Notes under the pieces: model-generated
What the model was told of the DNA's origin: nothing
What the model saw: the letters and a program-made list of their open reading frames with translations, nothing else
Database searches by the model: none
Part shown: positions 11,767 through 26,700 of the stretch, piece by piece
Numbering within the stretch: position 1 is the first letter of the stretch
Layout of the letters: each line of letters opens with the position of its first letter
Position numbers and translations under genes: made by a program
Source of the DNA: Trileptium ribeirensis
Taxonomy: Eukaryota > Nematoda > Enoplea > Enoplida > Thoracostomopsidae
Reading direction: 5' to 3'
NCBI GenBank assembly: GCA_030248225.1
Contig: JASANE010003364.1
Coordinates: 52,459-116,458 of the forward strand
DNA length: 64,000 nt

Positions 11767-14700
11767 TCAAAGTTTGTTGAGGGAATCGTCAGAACCGTGA
11801 CGCTCCGGTGCCATCGGGGATGGCAGTGGATTGAGTTCTTCATTTTTTTTAGTTGTTTGTCGACTGGAATCGTATAAATGCTCCTCGCTTGACGATATGC
11901 TGCTCATTGCGATGTCTTCTTGATCGCTAGCTTGCGCTAGATAGCTGTATTTTTTCGTGTCTAAGCCTGGTAACACCGAAGGCGGTGACTGAGTTTTGTG
12001 TAATTCGGCTTCTAAGTTTTGCTGAGCTGCCGCCGCTGAAGTTGACGTTGATGGTTGTGGTAATGCCTGTTTAATTCGTCGAATAACTGTTTTTGTAATA
12101 TTTCCCAAATCATCGATTGTTTCAAATTCTTCATACTCTTCGTGTTGATTGCGCAATGACCCGATGTATTGAGAAACTTTTTGCTGCGATTCGGAGCCAG
12201 TAAAGCGAATTTGTTGAACCACTGGATCGACAACTCGGGTCGTAACGGTTCTTGTAATTACTTCAAGTGTGCCATCAGTACCGACCTGTGACGTTTCGTA
12301 TGTAGTAAGTGTTGTAGGAAATTCGCTTACCGTATTCTTGTCGGTTTTTCTGTCTATTGCAGAATATAACTCGCCGGATAACAACACTTCGTTACCTTCT
12401 TCATCATATATCGGACCGTGTGGTGGATGATCAGCAACCGGTGTATGGATTTCATCGACTGTCGGCCCGCTATACAGTAATTCTTCAATATTACCCGTCA
12501 ACGAATCTCGATCATTATCATCGTCGCCACGTATATCCTCGTCAAAAATGGATTTTTCACCGAACAAGCCATATTCTTGGTATGTTGCTCCTGTATCTGC
12601 TGACGATAATCCGCGACTTTGTTGCGACGATGTGTCTTGCGATGACTGACCGGTTTCCATTGTAATCACTTCTTCATCGCCAGAGAGTGATGCCAAAACT
12701 GAATCCTGATCGCGATCCATTCCGTATGCAGCTGATGGGGCGACTGCGGTAGAGTCACTATCATCTAACGATGTAAATTGAAGATCACAAAAATCAGAAG
12801 TAACGGTGCTACTTGTCTGAGCATCTATGTTTGTGGTAGCTTCGTCACCTTGATTCACTGCGGCTTTATCAGTAAAGGTTTTTGACAGCACAATGTAGCT
12901 TGATTGTACTAATTTTTGTGATGTGAATTCGGGATCATCTTTTTGCTCAATGTCTTCGCTTTTCTTAGTTATTGCAATTTCACTCGCTAATTGATTTTCA
13001 CGAGAACTTGATACTGGTGACTCAACAAGAACAAAATCTTGCAATGAATCAACGTCCAGTGACTTGACCATAACGTTATTATCGCATACTTTGTCTTCGC
13101 GTTCTGTCTTGCCATTTTCGTATGGTGTAGTATTCGGCTCATCTATCAAACTATTACTACCGAGAGAACTGTCTGGCGAGTATGACCTTGCAACATGCGC
13201 ATCAGCATCAAGAGAGTCCACACTTGCAATCATGACATCTGTTTTATTGGCTTCTGGAGCACCAATCGCTACAGCCGAGCCCCCGGCTAGGGATGTGGGT
13301 TCCTCAGATGTTGCCAATAGTTCCCACTCAGCTGTTGGCGCAGCCGCATCTGCGATTTGCTCGGTTTCCAATGGCGTTTGTGGCGCTGTGAGTTGTGGAA
13401 CTTGTATCGCTTCGAACCCATCTAAGCTATCAGCAGCGTCACTCACCTGTTCTTCAGGCGCTTCAGTTAGTGATAGTTTTTCACTCGCTTCGACGTCCAG
13501 ACTATCTAATACTTCGGGACTGATAGAAATCATTCCCATGTCGCTAACATCATGAGCATCATGTTTAGGTTGTGCTGTTTTGCTAAATGATTCAGGTAGC
13601 TCTTTTAGCGCGACAGTTGTAACTTCGTCATCTGTAAAAGTGTTGATTTCTTCTCCAGTGCTTTCATCCAACCAAATTTTTGACATCGGTTCTGCCTCGT
13701 CTGAGTGAACTGCAGTAGATTTCTGAGTTCCAAAAGAACTCTGATCGTCAGATTCGCTAAAAGTGAGTGATCCAGCATTTTTATCAGCATCAACATAACT
13801 TTCGCCGGTGTCGTCTGTTAACTGCTTAGACTGTGTTGTGCTGTATAACTCAGGAGCAAGCTTAGATTCAACCACAAATTCAGCCGGTGGCGACACAGCA
13901 CCTCCGCCTAACGCAAAGATCATTGGCGCAGGTGGAACTTGTCCCTCACCGGAGCTACTGCTTGCAGGACTTACTGAATGTTCTCGTGTAAACCGCACAT
14001 CTGCTTCTGCTTCTTTTGGAATAGAACCTGCTGCTGGTCTTGTCTTCCCTGTGAAAGTGTCCACTATTTCGCGCTCAAGCCGTTCAAACTCTTGAAGACT
14101 TGATGACTCCGACAAATTATCAGGCGTGTCATCCAACTTAATACCATGTCTTGTTGTAAAAATTTCAGCTGCTGCATGCGGAAAAATAGATGTTTTGGAG
14201 GTTGTTAAAGAGTTACTGGTAGATTCTTCGGCAATTGTTGGCAGTTTTGCGTCACCATTCAACTGAGACTCAGGTTCCTCAGGCACAGTTTCCAACTCAA
14301 AATTGCCTGAATCGGTGACATGATGTTCTTCGATCTCGTACTTTGAGTCTTTTTCCTCCCAATAAGGTTCTGTTTCTACATCATGCTGTATTTGTGCCTC
14401 ACCCATACCTGGTGCGTCAGCAGGTTCCTTTGTTCCTTCCGGTGGTGTACTGCATGTACTTTCTATAGGCGATTTTCTAAATTCAACTTTTAGATCCGGC
14501 GTCAATCTTTCCGAAAACGTTGCACTATCTCCGTGTATGCTGCTATGCCTGGAGGATAGAGAGCTAATCGAACCACTTTTCGAATCATCTGAAATTGTAC
14601 TTTGCACTCTCTGGGAAGGAAGTTGCTCCATGTCGGTGAACTCCAAGTCGCTACTAACTTTAGACGCTTGTGCTGTTGTTACTGACGTTAATTGGTTTTC

Positions 14701-17700
14701 GTCATGTTTTTCTATAGGTAGTTCTGTCTTAGTGTTCTCCAGAACATGAGCTACAATACAAGACGCTGTTTCTTCCAAATCAGAATTTTCCGGTGACGGC
14801 GATTTACGATATTGATCTTGACGTAATCCAACTATGTCTTGTACATGATATGGATAATGTTCACTGCTAACGCTATCTTCAGCACTCCGGTGAGATTTAT
14901 CTACGTCGTGTGGTATATCGGGAATTTTGGCTACACCAGCTTCGGGACTAGCAGACTGCAATGTTGCGATTTGTTCCTTTGCTCTGGCAACTTCTGCGCC
15001 GTTGATTGAATCATCAGCTGTGAACATTGGTGTTGTTGGCGTTTCGTCTGGCGACGAATGAGTTGTTACATAATCGGCAGCAGACACTTCCGTTTCTTCT
15101 TCTGGTTTATGTCCGTAGTCAGAACTGGCGTCTTTTCCAGTGCGCAGTCCTTCGATTTGTATAATTTGTTCATCTCGCTTTTCAAAAATTTTGCCGGCAG
15201 GCTCATTAGTATGCTTTTGAACGGAAGAATCGATATCACTATTTGCTTCTACTGGCAATGTCTGCTTGTCAGGAACTGGTTGTTCGGTGTGTGATTTATC
15301 CGCTAAACCATCTGTTGTGGTAGTGTCTTCATTGGCAGCAAATTTTTCGTCGCGACGTGACAGGACTGTAGGCGAAGTATCAGATGAGGATTCTTCGGAC
15401 ACAGAAGCTTCTACAATAAGCTCCAGTTGTTGCCGGTGGTCTGAGCCAGTTTCTGAACCTAGTGGATGCTCTTCGTGAAGTATAATATCGTCGTCGTCTT
15501 CAGGCGACGATGCATCAATCATTGACGCGGTTAGCGGTTTCATTAACGATCTACGATCTGATTTAACTGGACTTTGATTAACAATAATTGTGTCCTCTTG
15601 TAATTCACTGCCATGAACAGGTTCAGGTATGTCGTCATCTTTGTTAGTTTCATGGCTTCTGTGTTCGATATCTGAAGCCGGTTCGGACGGTGTTGAATAT
15701 TGTTGTTCATCACAAAGAAGTTTTCGCATTTTACGAGTTAGTGCTTTTTGCAGAAACAAATTTAGCTCCGACAAATTTGGACTGGGCTGCTCTGACAGTA
15801 GCTCCATTATGCGATATTGCCTATGTTCATCAGACGGCGTTTTACCTGTTTTAGCGATATAATTTTGGACATATTCTTTTTCGAGTTCTTCTAAGTGGTC
15901 TGGCCGGATTGTAGCGAACTCTTTTGGCGTGAGTCCGGTATATTCCGATTGCACAATTGAATCTGTTGCTCTTAATAAGCTACTTTTTCTGATCGCATAG
16001 TCATAAGCCGAGGTTTTGTCATGGTCTATATGTTCCTTGTCTGTAATTTTCCAGTCGTCTTCAGACAACGAATAATCTATTTCTCCCAGTCCAGTTATAA
16101 CAATTTGCTCGTCACAAACAGTGTTATCAGTGTTGATATCACCAATTTCACTTGGTAACGGTTTCCTGTGCTCGACTATTACAGAATCTTCTAAATCTTC
16201 CTGGATAGTGGCAGTTATAGACGTGCTCAAATCACTTGAAGACAACTGGCTACTAGCGAGCAGAGACCGACTCATTGGTGATATGTGCCCCGTGTCACCA
16301 CTTTTTCGTCTTCGTATAATCTCTTTCGCACATTCGACAATGTGATTGACAAGAGCAACCAGCTGTTCCGCATCCCAATGTAAAAACGTTGTGTCTTCAG
16401 CTTCTAATTTACCCGTTAAAAAGCGTTGTAAGAAGAGATGTCGCGCAGTTGTTTGTGCAGGAAGGTTGGATCGGTGTGTGATTGGCATACTGTCTTCAAG
16501 CGTCTTATAATCATCCTGTGTCAGATATGCTTCATCAGAACTTGATATATACGACAGATACGAGAGTAAAGTTGCTGATGTTATTTTACGTGCTGCAGAG
16601 TCTTCAACTGTTGTAGATGGTTTGCTTAATTCTGATTCTAGAGAAACCGAAAGTACTTCGTCTGATGATGACACATCCTTTTCTGACACAGCTTTTGTAA
16701 TTTGATTGTCATCTTCCAAATTTTTATCGCCGAATTTCTTCGAAAGGATATTTTGGGCATGTTTACAAAGCTGTGCCATATATTTCATTCTAGTTGCGCC
16801 ATCTTGAGGCGCAAAACATCGTTCTTCATCGCTGAGCGAATTTGTCAAAGTTTTAGCAATTATTTGGTTACGTACGGCCGGTACGATAGGTAGAAGATCA
16901 CGGTATTGTTCGCTCAAAGTATTCACTAGTGTGCTGTAGTCAACACTATCGAGTAAGGCGCAATCGCTTTCATTTATAAACAAAATTGACGATTCATCGC
17001 CATCAAAAGCTATTTCATTCATAGGCACAGATGTTGTGCTCTCTGTAAAAGGCTCAGAACTGATATGTACGGTGGATTCGGTACAGCTTACGATTTGAGC
17101 AATTGGTAAAGCGATGATTTCCGTTGAACCCGTTTCTACACCTTGATATGTTGATTCTGCTTGATCAGCTATTCTTTGACTATCGCCATCAGAAATACTC
17201 AAAATTAAGTGTGGTTTATCTACAATATGTTCTTTTTGCCTAATTTCAGTATGAGTATTTGCAGGTATAGTACTACTTTGTGTTACTTTATCTGTTATGT
17301 TGGAATCGAGCTTCGATTCTACAGGCGCAGAATGGAGATCTTGTTTTATTGCCAGTTCTGAGATTATGTCGTATGCAGCAGCGTTAATGCTTGATTTCGC
17401 GAGCAAGCATGCATCATGTTCCAATTCATTCGGAATAAAATTGGATGATATTTCTCCTACAAATGGAGCTATCTCTACTAGTGCTGTATCGGATTTTGGT
17501 ATTTCATCTTCAAACCCACCTGCTTGTTTGGATAATTCTGCAATATCATTATCCAAGTCTGACTCAGTTTTTACTACGTATCTAGGTTCTGTAAGACAAG
17601 TTTCTTCTTCATTTTCGACTTCTTCTTTCGAAGCTTGCTTTATAATTTCTTGGCGCTGCTGCTCGCCTTCAAGGGTACCAATCGGATCACGGGTTGTTGT

Positions 17701-20700
17701 CACTTCAGGTAGTATAATTTCTTTATCACAGATTGCCATTCTTTCGAGCACATCAGAAATTTCGTCATCAACTACCGGAGGTACTTTATCCTTGTCCAAT
17801 TCGGTATAATGAGTGCACCTATCTTGAAGCAGCAGCTTATAGTCGTGCTCTGGAGATGAAATTTTAATCTCTGTTTTATCCTTAATTGCCTTGTTGTCAT
17901 CGCACACAACTCGCGGTGCGGGCAAATCACATGATTCTTGAATTCCAGATAAGTTTTTCGTAGTCGATACACTGAATGTGTTATGCTCATCGGCAGGTAG
18001 AACGTCAAACGTCTTCGTAATGTCTATGTGGTCTAGCTTATAGACCGGAAGCGTTGGTTTTTGTTGAATTTCGCCTGGTTCTTCTACGCGAACTGGGGCA
18101 ATATTTGGTTCTATTTTTCTTTCCAAATCTTGTTTGTGCACATCTTTTTCAAATTGTTTGTCGCCGGCGTATTCTCGATCTATAACATCACTGTCAAGAG
18201 AAACGTGTGCTGGCATTTTTGTTTTATCTTCTTCGGTTTCTATAAATTTTTGTCCACTCAATTCATTTGGTATAGATATAGAGACATGAGTTGATTCAGA
18301 GACATCTTTCTCTATATCAGCTTGCATTGTTTCTGTAACTGGATGACGCTCATGCTCTGCAGTTGCCGGCTGAGCATCATGCTGCAGCAAAGGGTCTTTG
18401 TATGCCAAAGAATGGACTTCAATTTTCTCCGATTCATCGTTGAGCTGTGACAACTTTCTTTCATAAAATTCCTTTTGTGAAGACAACTCAGGCTTGTCGT
18501 AAACTGAAACAGGCAATGTGTCTGATATCTGTGGTTCACAATCACGAACTATGTCTTCTGTTTCAAACGCGTCTTCGACAAGGTGTGGCGTTACATCGTC
18601 ATAATGGCTGTAATTACGAATTTCCTGCTCTTCGCTGTCATGCTCGGATTTCTCGTCATCAGCGACTCTTTGCGTATATTCCACAACCTCTTCATGCGTA
18701 ATATCCGCAACTTGGTCGGGGTCCAGTTGTGTCTGTCTTATGTACTTTTCTTCTTTCGGTGCGACATTTTCCACAATATATTGCGATGGTTCTTCGAGAT
18801 GTTCCCGGCTGATAGGAATTTCTGCAATTTCTGTAGCCGTTATTTCATTATCCTCTTCCACAGAAATGACTCGTTCATGTTTTTGCTCAGATTCGTTCGA
18901 TAAGCCAACATCTTTTTCGAACCATCTACCTTCTTGGGCAATCACATCTGAAGCATCGAAAGTTTCATACCCATAGTCTTCTTTCTGTTCTTCAATATAT
19001 GTTTCATCTTCCATTTCAGCTTGATCCGGTTTTGAACCAGGCGCAGAAAACTCAATGTCAGCTTCCACTTTCTCTTGGAGTTGCCTAGTTACTTCTGATC
19101 TGATTCTGGTTTCATCTATATTAAATTTAATTACGTCCAGATCTGGAGAAGCACTGGTGTCTTTATAAATAATATCCTTCTCCATTTCGCCAAGGTTTTT
19201 GTTCGCAGTCGTAGTTGGTGTGGAGTGTTTCGCAGCTGGCGCAGAAATACCAGGCCTTGCGTCGGAAGCTAGTATTTCCTCAGCAGCCTTGCCTGCTGTT
19301 GTTACATTTGTTTCTTGCTCTTTATCATTGTCGTAGGAGGTGATATCGCTTTCGTCAGCGGGAGAGCTTGTTATTTTGTCGTACAGATATCCTAATCCAA
19401 TTGCAGTGCCAACTAATGGCGCCATGATTCCCATACCAACATTTTTGGCTACTTTTAACGCGCTATTCCCTTCTTCTTGTTCACACTGATCAATTGTATC
19501 CTCAGATTCCTGTGCAGAGGTTGTACCCTGTGTGAGTACCATATCATGTATTGTTTCTGCGCGACTTTTTTCCTGACTAACTTGGGTAGTCGCAGTACTT
19601 ATTGCGGCGTCTTCCATTTCGAGACTTGACTCTTCATTTCTGGATTCTGTTTCAAAAAAGTATTGTTGCGATACATCTTCGTAATGCTGTTCATAAACCG
19701 AAACTTGTGGTAGTTTAGTTTGCGGTGCTGCAGTGTCTTTATCGAGAGCATAATCATGTGCGCTAAGCTCGCCCGGTTCTGATGTACCATCAAACGTCGT
19801 TTTCGTTGGTTTTGGTGAATCATCGATTGCATACTTCCCTTTTTCATGTGGCGTTTCAGCCGCAAGCTGCAGTGTCGATGTATAGCTGTCGTCTTGGCGA
19901 GTTGAAGCTTCTATGTATTCATCTGATTTCAGTTTCAGCTCTTCACACTCAGCTGTTGATGCAGATAATGCTGCGGATCCATCAACTAAGGTTAGCTCGG
20001 CCTCTTCTACCGCTGACATATGTTCTGTAGATTGGTGATGCGGTGCGTCGAGCACCTGCGTATCAATTGGAACATGTAGTTGTGTTGTTTCGAGTGCTGT
20101 CATTTCTACACATACGGGCAATCGCTCAATCAGCCCAGTAAGTTCGTGATCCGTTCCTCTTGGTGCCGCATCTTCATCTAATTCGGCATCTTCACCGTGC
20201 TTATGTTTTTCTTGAGGTAGCTCATCGTCTTGTTCTTGAGCTAAGTATGGCGTTAAACCTGGAATTTTTGTCTCTGCTTTATCATCTCTGTAGTCAGCTT
20301 GCTGTGCGACCAAAGTAGATGATTCATCGATTTGCGATAGACTTTCCGTATCTGATATAACGAATGCACTACGTTTTTGTGCCTCGAGAGGCTGAACATC
20401 AAATATATGCGTCTGATCTTCATGATCTAAAGAATAGATCGGAATCTCTGCTGTTTCTGGTGTTTCATCTGAATAGTCAGCAGAAACCGTAACGATGTCT
20501 CTTTCCATTTCTGGTCCAGAATCAATTTCATACACATCTTGTGAAATCTGTTTCTCGGCGATGAATTCTTTATCGGAAACGCCACTGTCAAGAGATTGCA
20601 TTGGCATCGTTGCTTTTTCTTCGTCAACCGTTGCCAATTTCTGTTGGTATAGCTCAGTTGGAGCGGCGATGTCTGTTGGTTCCACAATATTACATTTCTC

Positions 20701-23700
20701 TATGTCGACATGCATTGGCTCCGCACCATCATGACGTTCATGCTCTGCAATAGATGGCTGGATATCAAGCTGGAGCAACGGGTCGTTGTATGCCATTGAA
20801 TGAACTTCAATTTTCTCTGCTCCACCGTCGAGCTGTGTCAACATTTCTTCACAAGGTTCTTTTTGTGTAAACAACTCAGTCTTGTCATAAACTAAAACAG
20901 TCGAAGTGTCCGCTATTTCTGGTCCTGCACCACGAACTACGTCTTCTGTTTCGAAAGTGGCTTCAGCAAGATGTGGTGTTTCTTTTTCATCGTGCTTGTA
21001 AATGCAACTATCTTGCGCTTCGCTATCACGATTGAATTTGTTGTCGTCAACATCTCTTTGTGTAGACACCGTAGCTTCTTCGCGGGTAATTTCTGGAGAT
21101 TGTTCGGAATCTAGTTCTGTCTGTCTGGTGTACTCCTCCTCTGTATGTGGAAAACTTTCCTTAGAACGTGGAGAAGGTTCTTTGACACTTTTCAGGCTCA
21201 CGGGAATCTCAACAATTTCTACAGCCATTATTTCTTTATCAACGTCTACATAAATGTCATGTTCGTGGTCAGATTCTTTCAATATATCAGCATCTATTTC
21301 GGTCGATATGCCTTCTTTGGCAATCACATCTGTAGCATACGAAGTTTCATGTCCATAGTCCTCTTTTTGCTCGCCCATAATTGTTCCGCCTGGCACTTCA
21401 GCTAAATCTGGTTTTGCATCCGGTGGAGGTAACATATCTTCTTCCATTTCTTTTTGGAGCTGCCTAGGCATTTCTGACCCGCTTTTAGTTTCATCTGACT
21501 CCATTGTAGATACGTCTAGTTCGGGAGAAACACCGGTTTCTTCATGAAGAAAATCCCTCTCTAGTTCGCCAAGGTTATTGTCTACAGATGCAGTTAATGC
21601 GGAGTGTTTATCAGCTGTCCCCGAAATACCAGTCATTGCGCCAGAAACAGGTATTTCTCCTGCAGCTTTGCCTTTTATTGTTACTTCTGTTTCTTGCTGT
21701 TGATTGTCGTCGTAGGCAATGATATCAATTTCGTCAGTGGTAGAGCTAGTTATTTTGTCGTACAGATGTCCTAATCCAATCGCAGTGCCAATTATTGGCG
21801 CCGTAATTCCCATGCCAAAATATTTTGCTGCTTCTAATGCACGACTTCCTTCTTCTTGTTCAGCTTGATCAATTTTATTCACAGATACCGTTTCAGGGGT
21901 TGCCTCGTCTGTGAGCATAATATCTTGAATTGTTTCTTCAGCGCTTTTTTCGAGACTAGCATCGGTATTCGCAATACATGTTTCCGTATCTTCCATTTCG
22001 AAATTTGAGACTTCATCTTTGGTTTGTGCTTCAGCAAGGTATTCTTGTGATACATCTTCGTAATGCTGCTCATAAATCGAAATTTCTGGCAATTTACTAG
22101 AAATCTCAGTGCTTTCTGCTAGAACATACTCATGTTCGCTAAACTTGCCCGATTCTGCCGTGATATCTAATGGTGTTTTCGTTGGTTCTGGCTCGTGATC
22201 GGCTTCATATTTTCCGTCTTCATGTGGCATTTCAGCCGAAAATTGCAGTGTCGATGTATAGCCGTCTTCTTGGCGAGTTGAAGTTTCTATGTATTCATCT
22301 GATTTCAGTTTCAGCTCTTCACACTCAGCTGTTGATGTCGATAATTCTGTGGATCCGTCAGAGATAGTTAACTCAGGTTCTGCTTCTACTTCTGTCATAT
22401 GTTCTATGGATTCGTCGTGCGGGGCATCGTACTCTAACGTATCATTTGGAACATGTACTGGTTTTGCTTCTGGTACCGCAATCTCCTCACATATTGGCAA
22501 TTGCTCAGTTAGCCCAGTATGTTCGTGGTCCGATCCACTTGGCGCCGCATCTTCATTCGTTACGGCGTCTTCACCGTGCTTATGTTGTTCTTGAGGCAGC
22601 TCAGCGTCTTGTTCTTGAGCTAAGTATGGCGTTGGATATGAAACTTTTGTCACTGCTTCATCGTTTCTGTAGTCAGCTTGCTGTGTGGGTAAAATAGACG
22701 ATTCATCAATTTGCGATGAACTTTCCGCATCTGATATAACGAGTGCACTGTGCTTTTGTTCATCGACAGGCTGAACGTCATAGATCTGCGCCTGGTCTTC
22801 ATGATGTAAAGAATAGATCGGAATCTCTGCTGTTTCTGGTGTTTCATCTGAATCCTCAGCAGAAACCGTAACGAGGTCTCTTTCCATTTCTGGTCCAGAA
22901 TCAATTTCATACACATCTTGTGAAAACTGTTTCTCGGCGATGAATTCTTTATCGGAAACGCCACTGTCAAGAGCTTGCATTGGCATCGTTGCTTTTTCTT
23001 CGTCAACCGCTGCCAATTCATGTTGGTATAGCTCAGTTGGAGCGGAGATGTCTGTTGATTCCACAATATTACATTTCTCTATATCGACATGCATTGGCTC
23101 CACACCATCATGACGTTCATGCTCTGCAATAGATGGCTGGATATCAAGCTGGAGAAACGGGTTGTTGTATGCCATTGAATGAACTTCAATTTTCTCTGCT
23201 TCACCATCGAGCTGTGTCAACATTTCTTCGCAAGGTTCTTTTTGTGCAAACAACTCAGTCTTGTCATAAACTGAAACAGTCGAAGTATCCACTATTTCTG
23301 GTCCTGCGCCACGAACTACGTCTACTGTTTCGAAAGAGGCTTCAGCAAGATGTGGTGTTTCTTTTTCATCGTGCTTGTAAATGCATATATCTTGCCCTTC
23401 TCTATCGCGATCGAATTTGTTGTCGTCAACATCTCTTTGTGTAGACACCGTAGCTTCTTCGCGCGTAATTTCTGGAAATTGTTCGGAATCTAGTTTTGTC
23501 TGTCTGGTGTACTCCTCCTTTGTATGTGGAAAACTTTCCTTAAAACGTGGCGAAGGTTCTTTGATACTTTCCAGGCTCACTGGAATCTTAACAATTTCTG
23601 CAGCCATTATTTCTTTATCAACGTCTACATAAATGTCATGTTCGTGGTCAGATTCTTTCAATATATCAGCATCTATTTCGGTCGATATGCCTTCTTTGGC

Positions 23701-26700
23701 AATCACATCTGTAGCATCTGAAGTTTCATGTCCATAGTCCTCTTTTTGCTCGCCCATAATTGTTCCGCCTGGCACTTCAGCTAAATCTGGTTCTGCATCC
23801 GGTGGAGGTAACATATCTTCTTCCATTTGTTTTTGGAGCTGCCTAGGCATTTCTGACCCGCTTTTAGTTTCATCTATCTCCATTGTAGATACGTCTAGTT
23901 CGGGAGAAACACCGGTTTCTTCACGAAGAAAATCCATCTCTAGTTCGCCAAGGTTATTGTCTACAGATGCAGTTAATGTTGAGTGTTTATCAGCTGTCCC
24001 CCAAATAGCAGTCATTGCGCCAGAAACAGGTATTTCTCCTGCAGCTTTGCCTTTTATTGTTACTTCTGTTTCTTGCTGTTGATTGTCGTCGTAGGCAATG
24101 ATATCAATTTCGTCAGTGGTAGAGCTAGTTATTTTGTCGTACAGATGTCCTAATCCAATCGCAGTGCCAATTATTGGCGCCGTAATTCCCATGCCAAAAT
24201 ATTTTGCTGCTTCTAATGCACGACTTCCTTCTTCTTGTTCAGGTTGATCAATTTTATTCACAGATACCGTTTTAGGGGTTGCCTCGTCTGTGAGCATAAT
24301 ATCTTGAATTGTTTCTTCAGCGCTTTTTTCGAGACTAGCATCGGTATACGCAATACATGTTTCCGTATCTTCCATTTCGAAATTTGAGGCTTCATCTTTG
24401 GTTTGTGCTTCAGCAAGGTATTCTTGTGATACATCTTCGTAATGCTGCTCATAAATCGAAATTTCTGGCAATTTACTAGAAATCTCAGTGCTTTCTGCTA
24501 GAACATACTCATGTTCGCTAAGCTTACCCGATTCTGCAGTGATATCTAATGGTGTTTTTGTTGGTTCTGGCTCGTGATCGGCTTCATATTTTGCGTCTTC
24601 ATGTGGCATTTCAGCCGAAAATTGCAGTGTCGATGTATAGCCGTCTTCTTGGCGAGTTGAAGGTTCTATGTATTCATCTGATTTCAGTTTCAGCTCTTCA
24701 CACTCAGCTGTTGATGTCGATAATTCTGTGGATCCGTCAGAGATAGTTAACTCAGGTTCTGCTTCTACTTCTGTCATATGTTCTATGGATTCGTCGTGCG
24801 GGGCATCGTACTCTAACGTATCATTTGGAACATGTACTGGTTTTGCTTCTAGTACCGCAATCTCCTCACATACTGGTAATTGCTCAGTTAGCCCAGTATG
24901 TTCGCGGTCCGATCCACTTGGCGCCGCATCTTCATTAGTTACGGCGTCTTCACCGTGCTTATGTTGTTCTTGAGGCAGCTCAGCGTCTTGTTCTTGAGCT
25001 AAGTATGGCGTTGGATATGAAACTTTTGTCACTGCTTCATCGTTTCTGTAGTCAGCTTGCTGTGTGGGTAAAATAGACGATTCATCAATTTGCGATGAAC
25101 TTTCCGCATCTGATATAACGAGTGCACTGTGCTTTTGTTCATCGACAGGCTGAACGTCATAGATCTGCGCCTGGTCTTCATGATGTAAAGAATAGATCGG
25201 AATCTCTGCTGTTTCTAGTGTTTCATCTGAATCCTCAGCAGAAACCGTAACGAGGTCTCTTTCCATTTCTGGTCCAGAATCAATTTCATACACATCTTGT
25301 GAAAACTGTTTCTCGGCGATGAATTCTTTATCGGAAACGCCACTGTCAAGAGCTTGCATTGGCATCTTTGCTTTTTCTTCGTCAACCGCTGCCAATTTCT
25401 GTTGGTATAGCTGAGTTGGAGCGGAGATGTCTGTTGGTTCCACAATATTACATTTCTCTATATCGACATGCATGGGCTCCACACCATCATGATGTTCATG
25501 CTCTGCAATAGATGGCTGGATATCAAGCTGGAGAAACGGGTCGTTGTATGCCATTGAATAAACTTCAATTTTCTCTGCTTCACCATAGAGCTGTGTCAAC
25601 ATTTCTTCGCAAGGTTCTTTTTGTGCAAACAACTCAGTCTTGTCATAAACTGAAACAGTCGAAGTGTCCGCTATTTCTGGTCCTGCGCCACGAACTACGT
25701 CTACTGTTTCGAAAGAGGCTTCAGCAAAATGTGGTGTTTCTTTTTCATCGCGCTTGTAAATGCGAATATCTTGCTCTTCATTGTCACGATCGAATTTGTT
25801 GTCGTCAACATCTCTTTGTGTAGGCACCGTAGCTTCTTCGCGCGTTATTTCTGAAAATTGTTCGGAATCTAGTTCTGTCTGTCTGGTGCGCTCCTCCTTT
25901 GTATGTGGAAAACTTTCCTTAAAACGTGGCGAAGCTTCTTTGATATTTTCCAGGCTCGTAGAAATCTCAGAAGTTTCTGCAGCCATTATTTCTTTATCAA
26001 CGATTGCATGAATGTCACGTTTGTGTTCAGATTCGTTCAATATATCAGCATCTATTTCGGTCCATATGCCTTCTTTGGCAATCACATCTGGAGCATCGGA
26101 AGTTTGATGCTCATAGCCCTCTTTTTGCTCGGTCATAATTGTTTCGCCTGGCACTTCAGCTAAATCTGGGTCTGCGTCCGGTGAAGGTAACATATCTTCT
26201 TCTTCTATTTCGTTTTGGGGCTGCCTATTCACTTCTGATCCGCTTTTGGTTTCGTCGATATTCATTGTAGTTATGTCTAATTCAGGAAAAACACCGATGC
26301 CTTCATGAACAATATCCCCCTCCAGTTTGCCAAGGTTCGTGTTTGCAGTCGCAGTTGGTGTGGAGTGTTTATCAGTTGCCACCGAAATTCCAGTCATTGC
26401 ATCAGAAGCTCGTATTTCCACTGCAGACTTGCCTTTCATAGTTATTTCTGTTTCTTGCAGTTGATTATCGTCGTAGGCGATGATATCAGTTTCGTCAGCG
26501 GTAGAGCTAGTTATTTTGTGGTACAGGTGTCCTAATCCAATCGCAGGGCCAATTATCGGCGCTGTAATTGCCATGCCGACATATTTGGCTACTTCTAATG
26601 CACGATTCCCTTCTTTTTGTTCAGACTCATCTATTTTATTCTCATACACTGCTTTAGGGGTTGCACCGTCTGTAAGCAACACATCATGCATTGTTTCTTC

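Noticed and set aside
17297..17809. 170-codon plus-strand frame and many others opposite the giant exon
   Set aside because: They are antisense shadows of the acidic, Ser/Thr/Glu-rich exon and repeat with the tandem units; no independent motif.
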